From Bacteroides stercorirosoris (GTDB lineage: Bacteria; Bacteroidota; Bacteroidia; Bacteroidales; Bacteroidaceae), in contig NZ_FQZN01000009.1 in NCBI RefSeq assembly GCF_900142015.1, positions 1 through 64,000 on the forward strand: a stretch of 64,000 nucleotides of DNA. Direction: 5' to 3'. Below the pieces are notes generated by a model. The model made no database searches. It saw nothing but the letters and a program-made list of their open reading frames with translations, and was not told where the DNA came from. This document shows positions 17,256 to 26,042 of this stretch, one piece after another; position 1 is the stretch's first letter, and each line of letters begins with the position of its first letter. The position numbers were made by a program, and so were the translations under genes.

Positions 17256-18503
17256 ATGAACTTAAACAAAGTATTTGCTACTGTACAAGACGCCAGCCGC
17301 GAATTATTATCGCTGAGCGACCAGGAAATCAATCGGATTTTGCTGGCTGTAGCAGATGCCGCTTTGGCAAAATCAGACTTCATTCTTACAGAAAACCGGA
17401 AAGACCTGGATAGAATGAACCCGAAAGACCCGAAATTCGACCGGTTGAAGCTGACCGAAGAACGTCTGCAAGGCATTGCCGCAGACACGCGTAATGTGGC
17501 AACCCTTCCCTCACCCCTGGGACGCATTCTAAAGGAAAATATACACCCGAAAGGCATGAGGCTCAAGAAAGTGAGCGTCCCCTTTGGTGTCATCGGCATC
17601 ATATACGAGGCACGCCCGAACGTCAGTTTCGACGTATTCTCCCTCTGCCTGAAAAGCGGAAACGCCTGCATCCTGAAAGGCGGCAGTGACGCCGACTACT
17701 CCAACCGTGCCATTATCAGCGTAATTCACGAGGTGTTGGAACGCTTCAGCGTCAACCCGCACATCGTAGAACTGCTTCCCGCCGACCGTGAAGCAACCGC
17801 CGAATTACTGAATGCCAGAGGTTATGTAGATTTGCTCATTCCCCGCGGAAGCAGTAGTCTCATCAACTTTGTACGCCAAAATGCCACCATTCCGGTTATC
17901 GAAACCGGTGCAGGCATCTGCCATACTTTCTTCGACCGGGACGGTGATGTAAAAAAAGGTGCCGCCATCATCAACAACGCCAAAACCCGCCGCGTCAGCG
18001 TATGCAACGCCCTGGACTGTCTGTTGATTGATGCCGACCGCCTCAACGATTTGCCCGCACTTTGCCGACCACTGCCTGAAAGCAACGTGATAATCTATGC
18101 AGATTCTTATGCTTACAGCACCTTGAAAGGCAACTATCCGAAAGAATTGCTGAAAGAAGCTACAGAAGAGGACTTCGGTACCGAATTTCTGGACTACAAG
18201 ATGTCCGTGAAGACCGTTCAATCCATCCGCGAAGCAATCGCACATATCCGGAAATATGGTTCCAAGCACAGCGAATGTATCGTGACCGAAGATAAATCCC
18301 GTGCCGAATGGTTCTGCCGCGATGTGGACGCCGCCTGTGTCTACGTCAACGTACCGACTTCCTTCACGGACGGAGCACAATTCGGACTGGGTGCCGAGAT
18401 CGGTATCAGCACGCAGAAACTTCATGCCCGCGGTCCGATGGCACTGGAAGAACTCACCACCTACAAGTGGATTATAGAGGGCGAAGGACAAATAAGGGAG
18501 TGA
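17256..18503 (+). CDS. proA: Gamma-glutamyl phosphate reductase
   Basis: A 415-residue NADPH-dependent enzyme for the second step of proline synthesis. The motifs [24 protein letters not shown], the catalytic-cysteine region [17 protein letters not shown] and the C-terminal [17 protein letters not shown] are in order, and the length is typical. The argF-type gene follows after 19 bases, so proline and arginine steps share a transcript here. Confidence 0.96.
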   Translation: MNLNKVFATVQDASRELLSLSDQEINRILLAVADAALAKSDFILTENRKDLDRMNPKDPKFDRLKLTEERLQGIAADTRNVATLPSPLGRILKENIHPKGMRLKKVSVPFGVIGIIYEARPNVSFDVFSLCLKSGNACILKGGSDADYSNRAIISVIHEVLERFSVNPHIVELLPADREATAELLNARGYVDLLIPRGSSSLINFVRQNATIPVIETGAGICHTFFDRDGDVKKGAAIINNAKTRRVSVCNALDCLLIDADRLNDLPALCRPLPESNVIIYADSYAYSTLKGNYPKELLKEATEEDFGTEFLDYKMSVKTVQSIREAIAHIRKYGSKHSECIVTEDKSRAEWFCRDVDAACVYVNVPTSFTDGAQFGLGAEIGISTQKLHARGPMALEELTTYKWIIEGEGQIRE

Positions 18504-18522
18504 TTAATCAAAAATTACAAAT

Positions 18523-19476
18523 ATGAAAAAGTTTACTTGTGTGCAGGATATCGGAAATCTGAAAGCTGCACTGGATGAAGCATTTGAGATTAAGAAAGAC
18601 CGTTTCAAATACGTAGAGTTGGGCCGGAACAAGACGTTGATGATGATTTTCTTCAACTCCAGCCTCCGAACCCGTCTCAGTACTCAGAAAGCTGCGATGA
18701 ATCTCGGCATGAACGTCATCGTACTTGACATCAATCAGGGAGCATGGAAGTTGGAGACAGAACGTGGTGTCATCATGGATGGCGACAAACCCGAACACTT
18801 GTTGGAAGCCATCCCCGTAATGGGTTGTTATTGCGACATCATCGGTGTGCGCTCCTTCGCCCGCTTCGAGAATAAAGAAGATGATTATAATGAAATCATC
18901 ATCAACCAATTCATCAAGCATTCCGGGCGTCCGGTGTTCTCAATGGAAGCCGCCACACGCCATCCGTTGCAGAGCTTTGCCGACCTCATCACCATTGAGG
19001 AATATAAAAAGACAGCCCGCCCCAAAGTGGTAATGACCTGGGCACCACACCCTCGCCCATTGCCCCAAGCCGTGCCTAACTCATTCGCTGAATGGATGAA
19101 CGCTACGGATTATGACTTCGTCATCACCCATCCCGAAGGCTACGAGCTTGCTCCACAATTCGTAGGAAATGCCCGCGTGGAATACGACCAGATGAAAGCC
19201 TTTGAAGGCGCCGACTTCATCTATGCCAAAAACTGGGCGGCATACACAGGCGATAACTACGGACAAATCCTGAGCAAAGACCGCGAATGGACCGTCAGCG
19301 ACCGCCAGATGGCCGTAACCAATAAGGCCTACTTCATGCACTGCCTGCCTGTGCGCCGCAACATGATTGTAACGGACGATGTCATCGAAAGCCCACAATC
19401 TATCGTAATACCCGAAGCTGCCAATCGCGAAATATCCGCTACGGTGGTGCTGAAGAGATTACTCGAATCTCTCTAA
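18523..19476 (+). CDS. argF': N-succinylornithine carbamoyltransferase
   Basis: A 317-residue transcarbamylase for the succinylated arginine pathway of Bacteroides. It has the carbamoyl-phosphate site SLRTRLST (where typical OTCases have STRT), HPLQSFADL, and HCLPVRRN near the end. Residue 90 is Pro (DGDKP), the residue that in B. fragilis marks preference for N-succinylornithine rather than N-acetylornithine, where the acetyl enzyme has Glu at the matching site. The substrate is thus inferred from family knowledge plus this residue. Confidence 0.92.
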   Translation: MKKFTCVQDIGNLKAALDEAFEIKKDRFKYVELGRNKTLMMIFFNSSLRTRLSTQKAAMNLGMNVIVLDINQGAWKLETERGVIMDGDKPEHLLEAIPVMGCYCDIIGVRSFARFENKEDDYNEIIINQFIKHSGRPVFSMEAATRHPLQSFADLITIEEYKKTARPKVVMTWAPHPRPLPQAVPNSFAEWMNATDYDFVITHPEGYELAPQFVGNARVEYDQMKAFEGADFIYAKNWAAYTGDNYGQILSKDREWTVSDRQMAVTNKAYFMHCLPVRRNMIVTDDVIESPQSIVIPEAANREISATVVLKRLLESL

Positions 19477-19495
19477 CCTGAACAATTCACACTCC

Positions 19496-19629
19496 GGAGT
19501 TAAAGGAGTTAAGGAGTTATCAGCCGACAAATTGGTTTAGGAGTTAAAGCCAATAGTTTTACTTGCATAATACAATAGTACCGGCTCTGACTCCTTAACT
19601 CCTAACGAAGTGATAACTCCTTTAACTCC
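19496..19629. repeat. GGAGTTA-rich nested palindrome
   Basis: The left arm 19496-19522 (three GGAGTTA units) pairs with 19611-19629 (TGATAACTCCTTTAACTCC), with one unit looped out. Inside, TAGGAGTTAA (19538-19547) pairs with TTAACTCCTA (19595-19604). It follows the carbamoyltransferase stop by 19 bases and could terminate that transcript, though it lacks a U-run. Confidence 0.8.
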
Positions 19630-19674
19630 TGCGATGAATAATGCAGGATAGATTTTAATATGCCTTTTTTTCTT

Positions 19675-19754
19675 CAAAGATAAAGATAAGCTGCACCTCA
19701 GCATTAAAAATAAGCGAGCTTATTTTGTACTACCTTCGGTTTGCATTATCTTTG
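19675..19754 (+). repeat. Hairpin promoter element, copy B
   Basis: The element is bounded by perfect 9-bp inverted repeats CAAAGATAA (19675-19683) and TTATCTTTG (19746-19754). The inside holds CTCAGCATT and the hairpin AAAATAAGC-GA-GCTTATTTT (19707-19726). Its right end contains the -7 box TATCTTTG (19747-19754), 21 bases before the PASTA gene. Confidence 0.8.
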
Positions 19755-19775
19755 CCCCAAATAACGCTAAGGATT

Positions 19776-20417
19776 ATGACAATAAAGGAGTTTTTTTCTT
19801 TCCGGCAGAATAAGTTTTTCTGGGTAAACCTGATTGCAATGGTCATCGTGGTTGCCCTTGCACTGTTCGGAGTCCTGAAGGGACTGGACATATATACCCG
19901 TCACGGTGAAGCGGTAGTAGTGCCTAATGTAAAAGGCATGGGAGTGGCAGAAGCCAAAAAGCTGTTCCGCAACCAGAAGCTAAACTGCATCGTTTCCGAC
20001 TCCAGCTATGTAAAGAACTTGCCCGCCGGTTGCATCCTCGACTACAACCCCTCCGCCGGACAGAAAGTGAAGGAAGGACGGACCATCTATCTGACAATAA
20101 ACACACTAAGCACCCCCTTACAAGCCGTTCCCGACGTAGCGGACAACAGTTCCATGCGCCAGGCACAGGCACGTCTGCTGGCATCCGGCTTCAAACTGAC
20201 CGAAAACCAACACGTGCCCGGCGAGAAAGACTGGGTATATGAAGTGAAATATAAAGGACACACACTGGCCAACGGTGAAAAAGTGCCCACAGGCGCCACG
20301 CTAACATTAGTGGTAGGTGATGGCGGAGAATTGCCCCAGGAAGGAGACTCTATCGGAACAGCAACCACAGCACCCGTTTCTTCCGGAGATTCTGCTGCGG
20401 ACGAATCCTGGTTCTAA
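19776..20417 (+). CDS. PASTA-domain membrane protein
   Basis: A 213-residue protein with a cytosolic stub, one membrane segment (about residues 16-36) and two periplasmic PASTA domains (VVVPNVKGMGVAEAKKLF, and AVPDVADNSSMRQAQARLL), then a Ser/Gly/Asp-rich tail. The start is taken at MTIKEFF; a frame open 17 codons earlier begins inside the hairpin element. PASTA domains bind peptidoglycan fragments, usually on Ser/Thr kinases or penicillin-binding proteins, but no such domain is attached here. It precedes rluD and ddl. Confidence 0.85.
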   Translation: MTIKEFFSFRQNKFFWVNLIAMVIVVALALFGVLKGLDIYTRHGEAVVVPNVKGMGVAEAKKLFRNQKLNCIVSDSSYVKNLPAGCILDYNPSAGQKVKEGRTIYLTINTLSTPLQAVPDVADNSSMRQAQARLLASGFKLTENQHVPGEKDWVYEVKYKGHTLANGEKVPTGATLTLVVGDGGELPQEGDSIGTATTAPVSSGDSAADESWF

Positions 20418-20476
20418 CCGCAACGATATACGAGGTATAACGACTCTTTCATAATATCATATAGAAAAAACGAGAA

Positions 20477-21547
20477 ATGATAGAAGAATTGCCGGACGAC
20501 ATAGCAATTGACGACCTGGACGATGTGGAACCCGTCGGCGAAGGGGCGCAACTTTATGAACACTTCCGCGTGGTAGTGGATAGGGGGCAGGAGATGGTGC
20601 GCGTAGACAAATACCTGTTCGACCGCCTGACGAACGCTTCGCGCAACCGCATCCAGAAAGCAGCGCAAGACGGCTTCGTAATGGCCAACAACAAACCCGT
20701 CAAGAGCAGCTACAAAGTGAAGCCGATGGACGTCATCACCATCATGATGGATCGCCCGCGCTACGAAAACGAAGTCATTCCCGAAGATATTCCACTTAAT
20801 ATCGTTTATGAGGATAAATACCTCATGGTGGTGAACAAGCCTGCCGGACTGGTTGTCCACCCGGGACACGGAAACTATCACGGAACTTTAGTGAATGCCA
20901 TCGCCTGGCACATGAAAGATAACCCCGACTATGATGCCAACGACCCTCACGTGGGGCTGGTGCACCGTATCGACAAAGACACATCCGGCCTGCTCGTCAT
21001 AGCAAAAACACCGGATGCCAAAACCAACCTCGGCATACAGTTCTTCAACAAAACCACCAAACGCCGTTACCGTGCATTGGTGTGGGGAGTCATGGAACAG
21101 GACGAAGGAACCGTCACCGGCAACATCGGCCGGAACCCCAAAGACCGTATGCAAATGACCGTCTTGCCCGACGACCAGGGTAAACATGCCGTAACCCATT
21201 ACCGCGTGCTGGAACGTCTGGGTTATGTCACCCTTGTAGAGTGCATCCTCGAAACTGGACGCACCCACCAGATACGCGTGCACATGAAGCACATCGGGCA
21301 CGTGCTCTTCAATGATGAGCGCTACGGCGGCCACGAGATTCTGAAAGGTACTCATTTCAGTAAATACAAACAGTTTGTAAACAATTGCTTCGACACTTGC
21401 CCACGGCAGGCACTGCACGCCATGACGCTGGGGTTTGTACATCCCGCCACCGGCGAAGAGATGTACTTCACCTCGGAGTTGCCCGACGACATGACCCAGC
21501 TGATAGACAAATGGAGAGGCTACATCAGTAACAGAGATTTAGAATGA
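20477..21547 (+). CDS. rluD: 23S rRNA pseudouridine synthase, RluA/RluD family
   Basis: A 356-residue enzyme with an N-terminal S4 RNA-binding domain (about residues 38-90) and the catalytic domain with motif GLVHRIDKDTSGLLVIAKT containing the catalytic Asp, and the later ECILETGRTHQIRVH block. Its stop overlaps the ddl start (ATGA). Sub-type (RluD rather than RluC) is inferred from length and the S4 domain. Confidence 0.92.
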   Translation: MIEELPDDIAIDDLDDVEPVGEGAQLYEHFRVVVDRGQEMVRVDKYLFDRLTNASRNRIQKAAQDGFVMANNKPVKSSYKVKPMDVITIMMDRPRYENEVIPEDIPLNIVYEDKYLMVVNKPAGLVVHPGHGNYHGTLVNAIAWHMKDNPDYDANDPHVGLVHRIDKDTSGLLVIAKTPDAKTNLGIQFFNKTTKRRYRALVWGVMEQDEGTVTGNIGRNPKDRMQMTVLPDDQGKHAVTHYRVLERLGYVTLVECILETGRTHQIRVHMKHIGHVLFNDERYGGHEILKGTHFSKYKQFVNNCFDTCPRQALHAMTLGFVHPATGEEMYFTSELPDDMTQLIDKWRGYISNRDLE

Positions 21548-22530
21548 AACGCACGATTGCTATCGTTTGCGGAGGTGACACCTCCGAATTCCAGGTTTCC
21601 CTGCGCAGTGCACAGGGCATCTATTCCTTTATCGATAAGGAGAAGTATACATTATATATTGTGGAAATGCAAGGGCTGGACTGGCATGCGCAACTCCCCG
21701 ACGGCGGTAAAGCCCCCATCGACCGGAATGACTTCAGTTTCCAGCTGGACGGCCAAAAGGTGACGTTCGACTTTGCCTATATCACCATTCATGGCACTCC
21801 GGGCGAAGACGGACGCTTGCAGGGCTACTTCGACCTGCTCCACATCCCCTATTCCTGTTGCGGAGTGCTGGCTGCTGCGCTTACCTATGATAAGTTTGCC
21901 TGCAACCAATACCTGAAGGCATTCGGCGTCCGCATTGCAGAGTCCTTAGTACTCCGGCAGGGACAGTCCATCTCCGACGAAGACGTGCTGGAAAAGATCG
22001 GCTTGCCTTGCTTCATCAAGCCCAGCCTGGGTGGTTCAAGTTTCGGTGTAACAAAGGTTAAGACGAAAGAACAAATACAGCCTGCCATTGTTAAGGCATT
22101 CGGTGAAGCGCAAGAAGTCCTGGTGGAAGCCTTCATGGAAGGAACAGAAATTACCTGCGGCTGCTACAAGACTAAAGAGAAGTCGGTAGTGTTCCCCATC
22201 ACGGAAGTGGTGACGGAGAATGAATTCTTCGACTACGACGCCAAGTACAACGGACAGGTTTCCGAAATCACTCCCGCCCGCATCTCCGACGATCTGACTC
22301 GCCGGGTACAGACGCTGACTTCCGCCATTTATGACATTCTGGGTGCCTCCGGCATCATCCGTGTGGACTATATCATCACTGCCGGTGAGAAAATCAACCT
22401 GCTGGAAGTGAACACCACTCCCGGAATGACGACCACCAGCTTCATACCCCAACAGGTGCGTGCCGCCGGACTGGATATAAAAGATGTAATGACAGATATT
22501 ATAGAAAACCAGCTAATCACTCATCACTAA
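21544..22530 (+). CDS. ddl: D-alanine--D-alanine ligase
   Basis: A 328-residue ATP-grasp enzyme that makes the D-Ala-D-Ala dipeptide for peptidoglycan. It shows the family start IAIVCGGDTSEFQVSLRSA, the HGTPGEDG loop, LPCFIKPSLGGSSFGV for ATP binding and LLEVNTTPGMT with metal ligands. It overlaps rluD by four bases, which suggests translational coupling. The product is consumed by MurF, encoded at 50217. Confidence 0.95.
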   Translation: MKRTIAIVCGGDTSEFQVSLRSAQGIYSFIDKEKYTLYIVEMQGLDWHAQLPDGGKAPIDRNDFSFQLDGQKVTFDFAYITIHGTPGEDGRLQGYFDLLHIPYSCCGVLAAALTYDKFACNQYLKAFGVRIAESLVLRQGQSISDEDVLEKIGLPCFIKPSLGGSSFGVTKVKTKEQIQPAIVKAFGEAQEVLVEAFMEGTEITCGCYKTKEKSVVFPITEVVTENEFFDYDAKYNGQVSEITPARISDDLTRRVQTLTSAIYDILGASGIIRVDYIITAGEKINLLEVNTTPGMTTTSFIPQQVRAAGLDIKDVMTDIIENQLITHH

Positions 22531-22543
22531 AACGTTAATCACT

Positions 22544-23701
22544 ATGGAAGTGGAATTTGATGAAATTCGCCCTTATCATGACGAGGAACTCCCTCAGATT
22601 TATGAGGAATTGATTGCCGATCCGGCTTTCCGGCAGGTGGCGACTGCTGTTTTTCCGGAAGTTCCTTTTGAGGCACTTGCGCAGAAAATGCGTTCATGCA
22701 AGACGAAGTTGGAGTTTCAGAAAGCATTCTGTTACACAATTCTAAGAAGGTTTGCCAAAGATACCACTCAAGGAGTGACTTTGGACCACACGGCACTTTC
22801 TGATAAACAAGCCGCCTATACCTATATATCCAATCACAGGGATATCATCCTCGACTCCGGCTTCCTGTCCGTAGAGCTGATAGACCAAGGCATGGACACC
22901 GTGGAGATTGCCATTGGCGATAACCTGTTAATCTATCCCTGGATTAAGAAGTTCGTACGTGTCAACAAATCATTCATTGTGCAACGCGCCCTGACCATGC
23001 GCCAGATGCTGGAGTCTTCGGCACGCATGTCACGCTATATGCATCACACCATCAAGGACAAGCACCAGTCCATCTGGATAGCCCAACGCGAGGGACGCGC
23101 CAAGGACTCGAACGACCGCACCCAGGAAAGCGTACTCAAAATGCTTGCCATAGGCGGAGAAGGCGACATCGTCAACCGGTTGATTGAAATGGATATCGTT
23201 CCGCTGGCTATTTCTTATGAATACGATCCCTGCGACTATCTGAAAGCACAGGAATTCCAGCTGAAACGTGACATACCGGACTACAAGAAGACACAGGCGG
23301 ACGACTTGAAAAACATGCAGACCGGACTCTTCGGATTCAAAGGCCGGGTACACTTCCAGGTTTCGCCCTGCATCAATGAGGATTTGGCAAAACTGGACCG
23401 TTCCCTCCCGAAACCCGAACTTTTCTCACAGATTTCCGCCCTCATAGACCGGAGAATCCATGCGAACTATCGCATATATCCCGGCAACTATATAGCCCAC
23501 GATTGTTTGTCAGATACCGGAACTTTCTCCGGCAACTACACCGCCGAAGAGAAACAACATTTTCTGGAATACATTGACCGGCAGCTCAACCGCATTGAAC
23601 TGGATAATAAAGACATACCTTTCCTGCGCGAGAAGATATTGCTGATGTATGCCAACCCACTGACAAATTATCTGGCTACCCAAACTGATAATCCGAAATA
23701 A
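22544..23701 (+). CDS. Acyltransferase, PlsC/PlsB-like
   Basis: A 385-residue soluble protein with an acyltransferase-like core: TYISNHRDIILDSG at about residues 94-107 (the His-Asp catalytic block) and SIWIAQREGRAKDSND at about 182-197 (the substrate-phosphate block that usually reads EGTRS). It belongs to a Bacteroidetes branch of glycerolphosphate or lysophosphatidate acyltransferases with extended ends. A role in membrane lipid synthesis is inferred. It lies 13 bases after ddl. Confidence 0.75.
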   Translation: MEVEFDEIRPYHDEELPQIYEELIADPAFRQVATAVFPEVPFEALAQKMRSCKTKLEFQKAFCYTILRRFAKDTTQGVTLDHTALSDKQAAYTYISNHRDIILDSGFLSVELIDQGMDTVEIAIGDNLLIYPWIKKFVRVNKSFIVQRALTMRQMLESSARMSRYMHHTIKDKHQSIWIAQREGRAKDSNDRTQESVLKMLAIGGEGDIVNRLIEMDIVPLAISYEYDPCDYLKAQEFQLKRDIPDYKKTQADDLKNMQTGLFGFKGRVHFQVSPCINEDLAKLDRSLPKPELFSQISALIDRRIHANYRIYPGNYIAHDCLSDTGTFSGNYTAEEKQHFLEYIDRQLNRIELDNKDIPFLREKILLMYANPLTNYLATQTDNPK

Positions 23702-23709
23702 AGTAAGGT

Positions 23710-24402
23710 ATGAAAGGTAAGCTACAATTCCCCGTTTCTTTACGCTGGCTCTTGCCCGTACTGATGTGCGTGCTGGTTTCCTGTGGTGATGACGACGACT
23801 ATTATTATCCACCCGTAAAACTGGAATTCCTGACTGCGCAAGCAGACGCAAGCGGCTATATAAAGTCTGTCCTGACAGATGAAGGAGAAACCTTCGCTGT
23901 AGTGGAAGACGCATCCAATACACGTATAGACGCAAATGCCTCTGCCCGTATAGTCAGCAACTACAGTACAGCAGTGGCAACCGACGGTACATCCGGAGTG
24001 AAATTGTATGCCTTACTAAATGCCGTATCTCCCGTGCCGGAACCACCATCATCGCCGACATTCAAGGACGGCGTGAAACGCGACCCGGCTGACGTGACAA
24101 GTATCTGGATGGGACTCGATTATCTGAACATGATACTGGACATCAGGGCACAGAATGGAAAACATTCATTCCACTTTGTGGAAGAAGAAGTCAGCACGGA
24201 CGAAGAAACCGGTCATCGGTTCGTTCATCTGCTGCTGTACCATAGCGACGGAGATGTGCAAGCCTACAGCAAACGCGCTTATCTTTCCGTTCCCCTGCGG
24301 CAATATGCTGCGGAAGGAATAAAGCAAGTCACTGTACGGTTCTCTCTTATAACCTATTCCGGAGAAGAAAAGAATTATGAATTTGAATATAATCCTAAAT
24401 AG
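23710..24402 (+). CDS. NigD-like lipoprotein
   Basis: A 230-residue exported protein with lipobox (CVLVSC) followed by an Asp/Tyr-rich linker (GDDDDYYYPP). The first mature domain (about residues 35-105) and the second (110-225, ending TVRFSLITYSGEEKNYEFEY) match the two-part layout of NigD-like proteins of Bacteroides. The name comes from bacteriocin-linked loci, but most copies, including this one, are not near such genes. The function is unknown. Confidence 0.8.
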   Translation: MKGKLQFPVSLRWLLPVLMCVLVSCGDDDDYYYPPVKLEFLTAQADASGYIKSVLTDEGETFAVVEDASNTRIDANASARIVSNYSTAVATDGTSGVKLYALLNAVSPVPEPPSSPTFKDGVKRDPADVTSIWMGLDYLNMILDIRAQNGKHSFHFVEEEVSTDEETGHRFVHLLLYHSDGDVQAYSKRAYLSVPLRQYAAEGIKQVTVRFSLITYSGEEKNYEFEYNPK

Positions 24403-24410
24403 AATATCCT

Positions 24411-24800
24411 ATGAAAATGAATTCCTTCATTGCAGGTATCTGCCTGTTCTTCAGCTCCCTTTTTTCCTGTCAGCAGAAAGGAGACTTCAAGTCTGTTTCG
24501 GCGGAAGAGTTTTCCACGATAATCGACAATTCCGATGTTCAGCGCCTGGACGTGCGTACAGTTGCTGAATATTCCGAGTCACACATTCCCGGCAGCATCA
24601 ATATCAATGTGCTGGATAAAGAGTTCGCTGCTATGGTCGACTCCACACTACAGAAAGAGAAACCCGTAGCCCTCTATTGCCGCAGCGGTAAACGCAGCAA
24701 GAAAGCCGCTGCCATTCTCAGTGAAAAGGGGTACAAAGTCTACGACCTTAATGAAGGCTTCGAGGGTTGGAAGAAAGCAGGAAAAGAAATAGAGGAATAA
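24411..24800 (+). CDS. Rhodanese-domain lipoprotein
   Basis: A 129-residue exported protein with lipobox (SLFSCQ) and one rhodanese domain. The sulfur-carrying Cys lies in the loop YCRSGKRSKKAA (about residue 88), preceded by QRLDVRTVAEYSESHIPGS. A periplasmic sulfur-transfer or redox role is inferred. It follows the NigD-like gene by 8 bases and ends at a bidirectional terminator shared with rpmH. Confidence 0.9.
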   Translation: MKMNSFIAGICLFFSSLFSCQQKGDFKSVSAEEFSTIIDNSDVQRLDVRTVAEYSESHIPGSININVLDKEFAAMVDSTLQKEKPVALYCRSGKRSKKAAAILSEKGYKVYDLNEGFEGWKKAGKEIEE

Positions 24801-24828
24801 CCGAAAAATATAAATCATTGAAAAGAGA

Positions 24829-24866
24829 AAAGCCGCAAAGCACTGTTGTCAGTTCTTTGCGGCTTT
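24829..24866. terminator. Bidirectional terminator, rhodanese gene and rpmH
   Basis: AAGCCGCAAAG (24830-24840) pairs with CTTTGCGGCTT (24855-24865), with A-rich and T-rich flanks on both sides, between convergent genes. Confidence 0.85.
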
Positions 24867-24893
24867 CTTAATCTCTTTATAACAAGAGTGCGC

Positions 24894-25055
24894 TTATGCT
24901 TTCACTCCGTTGTATTCGTCAGAAACAGTCAGTTTCTTGCGGCCTTTAGCACGACGTGCAGCTAATACTCTGCGACCGTTAGCGGAAGCCATTCTCTCAC
25001 GGAAACCGTGTTTGTTTTTTCTCTTTCTGTTAGAGGGTTGAAATGTTCTTTTCAT
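24894..25055 (-). CDS. rpmH: 50S ribosomal protein L34
   Basis: A 53-residue basic protein reading [20 protein letters not shown] at the start, then [20 protein letters not shown] and a slightly acidic tail DEYNGVKA. This is the full L34 family pattern, with the tail longer than in E. coli, as in other Bacteroides. It is divergent from efp. In many bacteria rpmH adjoins dnaA or rnpA; here it does not. Confidence 0.97.
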   Translation of the reverse strand: MKRTFQPSNRKRKNKHGFRERMASANGRRVLAARRAKGRKKLTVSDEYNGVKA

Positions 25056-25099
25056 TACTGTATATTGTTTTATGTTATTATTTCACGTAATCGGGCTGC

Positions 25100-25131
25100 A
25101 AAAATAGGGACTTTTTTCAAAATAACCAAGA
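25100..25131 (-). promoter_or_regulatory. Promoter of rpmH
   Basis: The minus strand has CTTG (25131-25128), 20 bases, then TATTTTTG (25107-25100): a good -7 and a near-consensus -33 box. Confidence 0.5.
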
Positions 25132-25156
25132 GTTAAGTCTTTTTCTCTCAAAACTT

Positions 25157-25188
25157 TTTGCGATTTTTACTGATTTCCATTACTTTTG
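25157..25188 (+). promoter_or_regulatory. Promoter of efp
   Basis: TTTG (25157-25160) and TACTTTTG (25181-25188) are separated by 20 bases, matching the Bacteroides -33/-7 consensus, 57 bases before the efp start. Confidence 0.7.
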
Positions 25189-25245
25189 CACCCGCAAAGC
25201 TCACTGGAGACAAATTAAATAACATCTAAAATAAAAAATATTAGT

Positions 25246-25812
25246 ATGATTAATGCCCAAGACATTAAAATCGGAACTTGTATCCGCATGGATAACAAGT
25301 TGTATTTCTGTATTGACTTCCTGCATGTAAAACCGGGAAAAGGTAACACTTTCATGCGTGTTAAACTGAAAGACGTAGTAAACGGTTACGTACTTGAACG
25401 TCGTTTCAACATCGGTGAGAAACTGGAAGATGTACGCGTGGAACGCCGTCCTTACCAATTCTTATATAAAGAAGGTGAAGACTATATCTTCATGAATCAG
25501 GAAACTTTCGACCAACATCCCATCGCTCACGACCTGATCAATGGTGTTGACTTCCTGCTGGAAGGAATGGTACTTGATGTAGTATCTGATGCTTCTACTG
25601 AAACTGTTCTCTATGCTGATATGCCTATCAAGGTACAAATGAAGATCACTTACACTGAACCGGGTATGAAAGGCGACACAGCCACTAACACTCTGAAGCC
25701 TGCAACAGTTGAATCAGGTGCCACAGTACGCGTTCCTTTGTTCATCAGCGAAGGCGAAACTATCGAAATCGATACTCGCGACGGTTCTTACGTAAGCCGC
25801 GTGAAGGTATAA
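25246..25812 (+). CDS. efp: Translation elongation factor P
   Basis: A 188-residue protein that relieves ribosome stalling at proline runs. It has the KOW-like first domain (MINAQDIKIGTCIRMDNKLY, HVKPGKGNTFMRVKLKD with a lysine at the usual modification loop) and two OB domains ending in the signature-like IEIDTRDGSYVSRVKV. It is monocistronic, with its own promoter and terminator. Confidence 0.97.
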   Translation: MINAQDIKIGTCIRMDNKLYFCIDFLHVKPGKGNTFMRVKLKDVVNGYVLERRFNIGEKLEDVRVERRPYQFLYKEGEDYIFMNQETFDQHPIAHDLINGVDFLLEGMVLDVVSDASTETVLYADMPIKVQMKITYTEPGMKGDTATNTLKPATVESGATVRVPLFISEGETIEIDTRDGSYVSRVKV

Positions 25813-25840
25813 GACTGCTTGTTTCATACATATATATAAG

Positions 25841-25882
25841 CTGCCTGCCGGGAGAATCAGACACTCCTGACAGGCAGTTTTT
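25841..25882 (+). terminator. Terminator of efp
   Basis: CTGCCTG (25841-25847) pairs with CAGGCAG (25871-25877), with a second inner pairing CGGGAG/CTCCTG, and is followed by a T-run. Confidence 0.85.
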
Positions 25883-25938
25883 GTATAAGAACTGCCAAAA
25901 GAAAAGATAAATGAAAAGATTATCGGAAAATAATAGTT

Positions 25939-25946
25939 TATCTTTG
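25939..25946 (+). promoter_or_regulatory. Candidate -7 box before the GT2 gene
   Basis: TATCTTTG lies 25 bases before the small frame at 25971 and about 97 before the glycosyltransferase start, giving a long leader. Confidence 0.5.
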
Positions 25947-25970
25947 TAAGCAATAAAAACGATTGCAGTC

Positions 25971-26039
25971 ATGAACAAACAGATAAAGACAGGCAACGAA
26001 TATAAAAGTCATCAAGTTGGTAACAAACTAAAAGATTGA
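25971..26039 (+). CDS. Possible 22-residue leader peptide
   Basis: ATG to TGA encodes MNKQIKTGNEYKSHQVGNKL plus two residues. It begins 25 bases after a -7 box, the normal leader distance, and stops 3 bases before the glycosyltransferase ATG. It may be a translated small peptide or leader that couples translation, or chance. No family is recognised. Confidence 0.3.
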   Translation: MNKQIKTGNEYKSHQVGNKLKD

Positions 26040-26042
26040 TTA

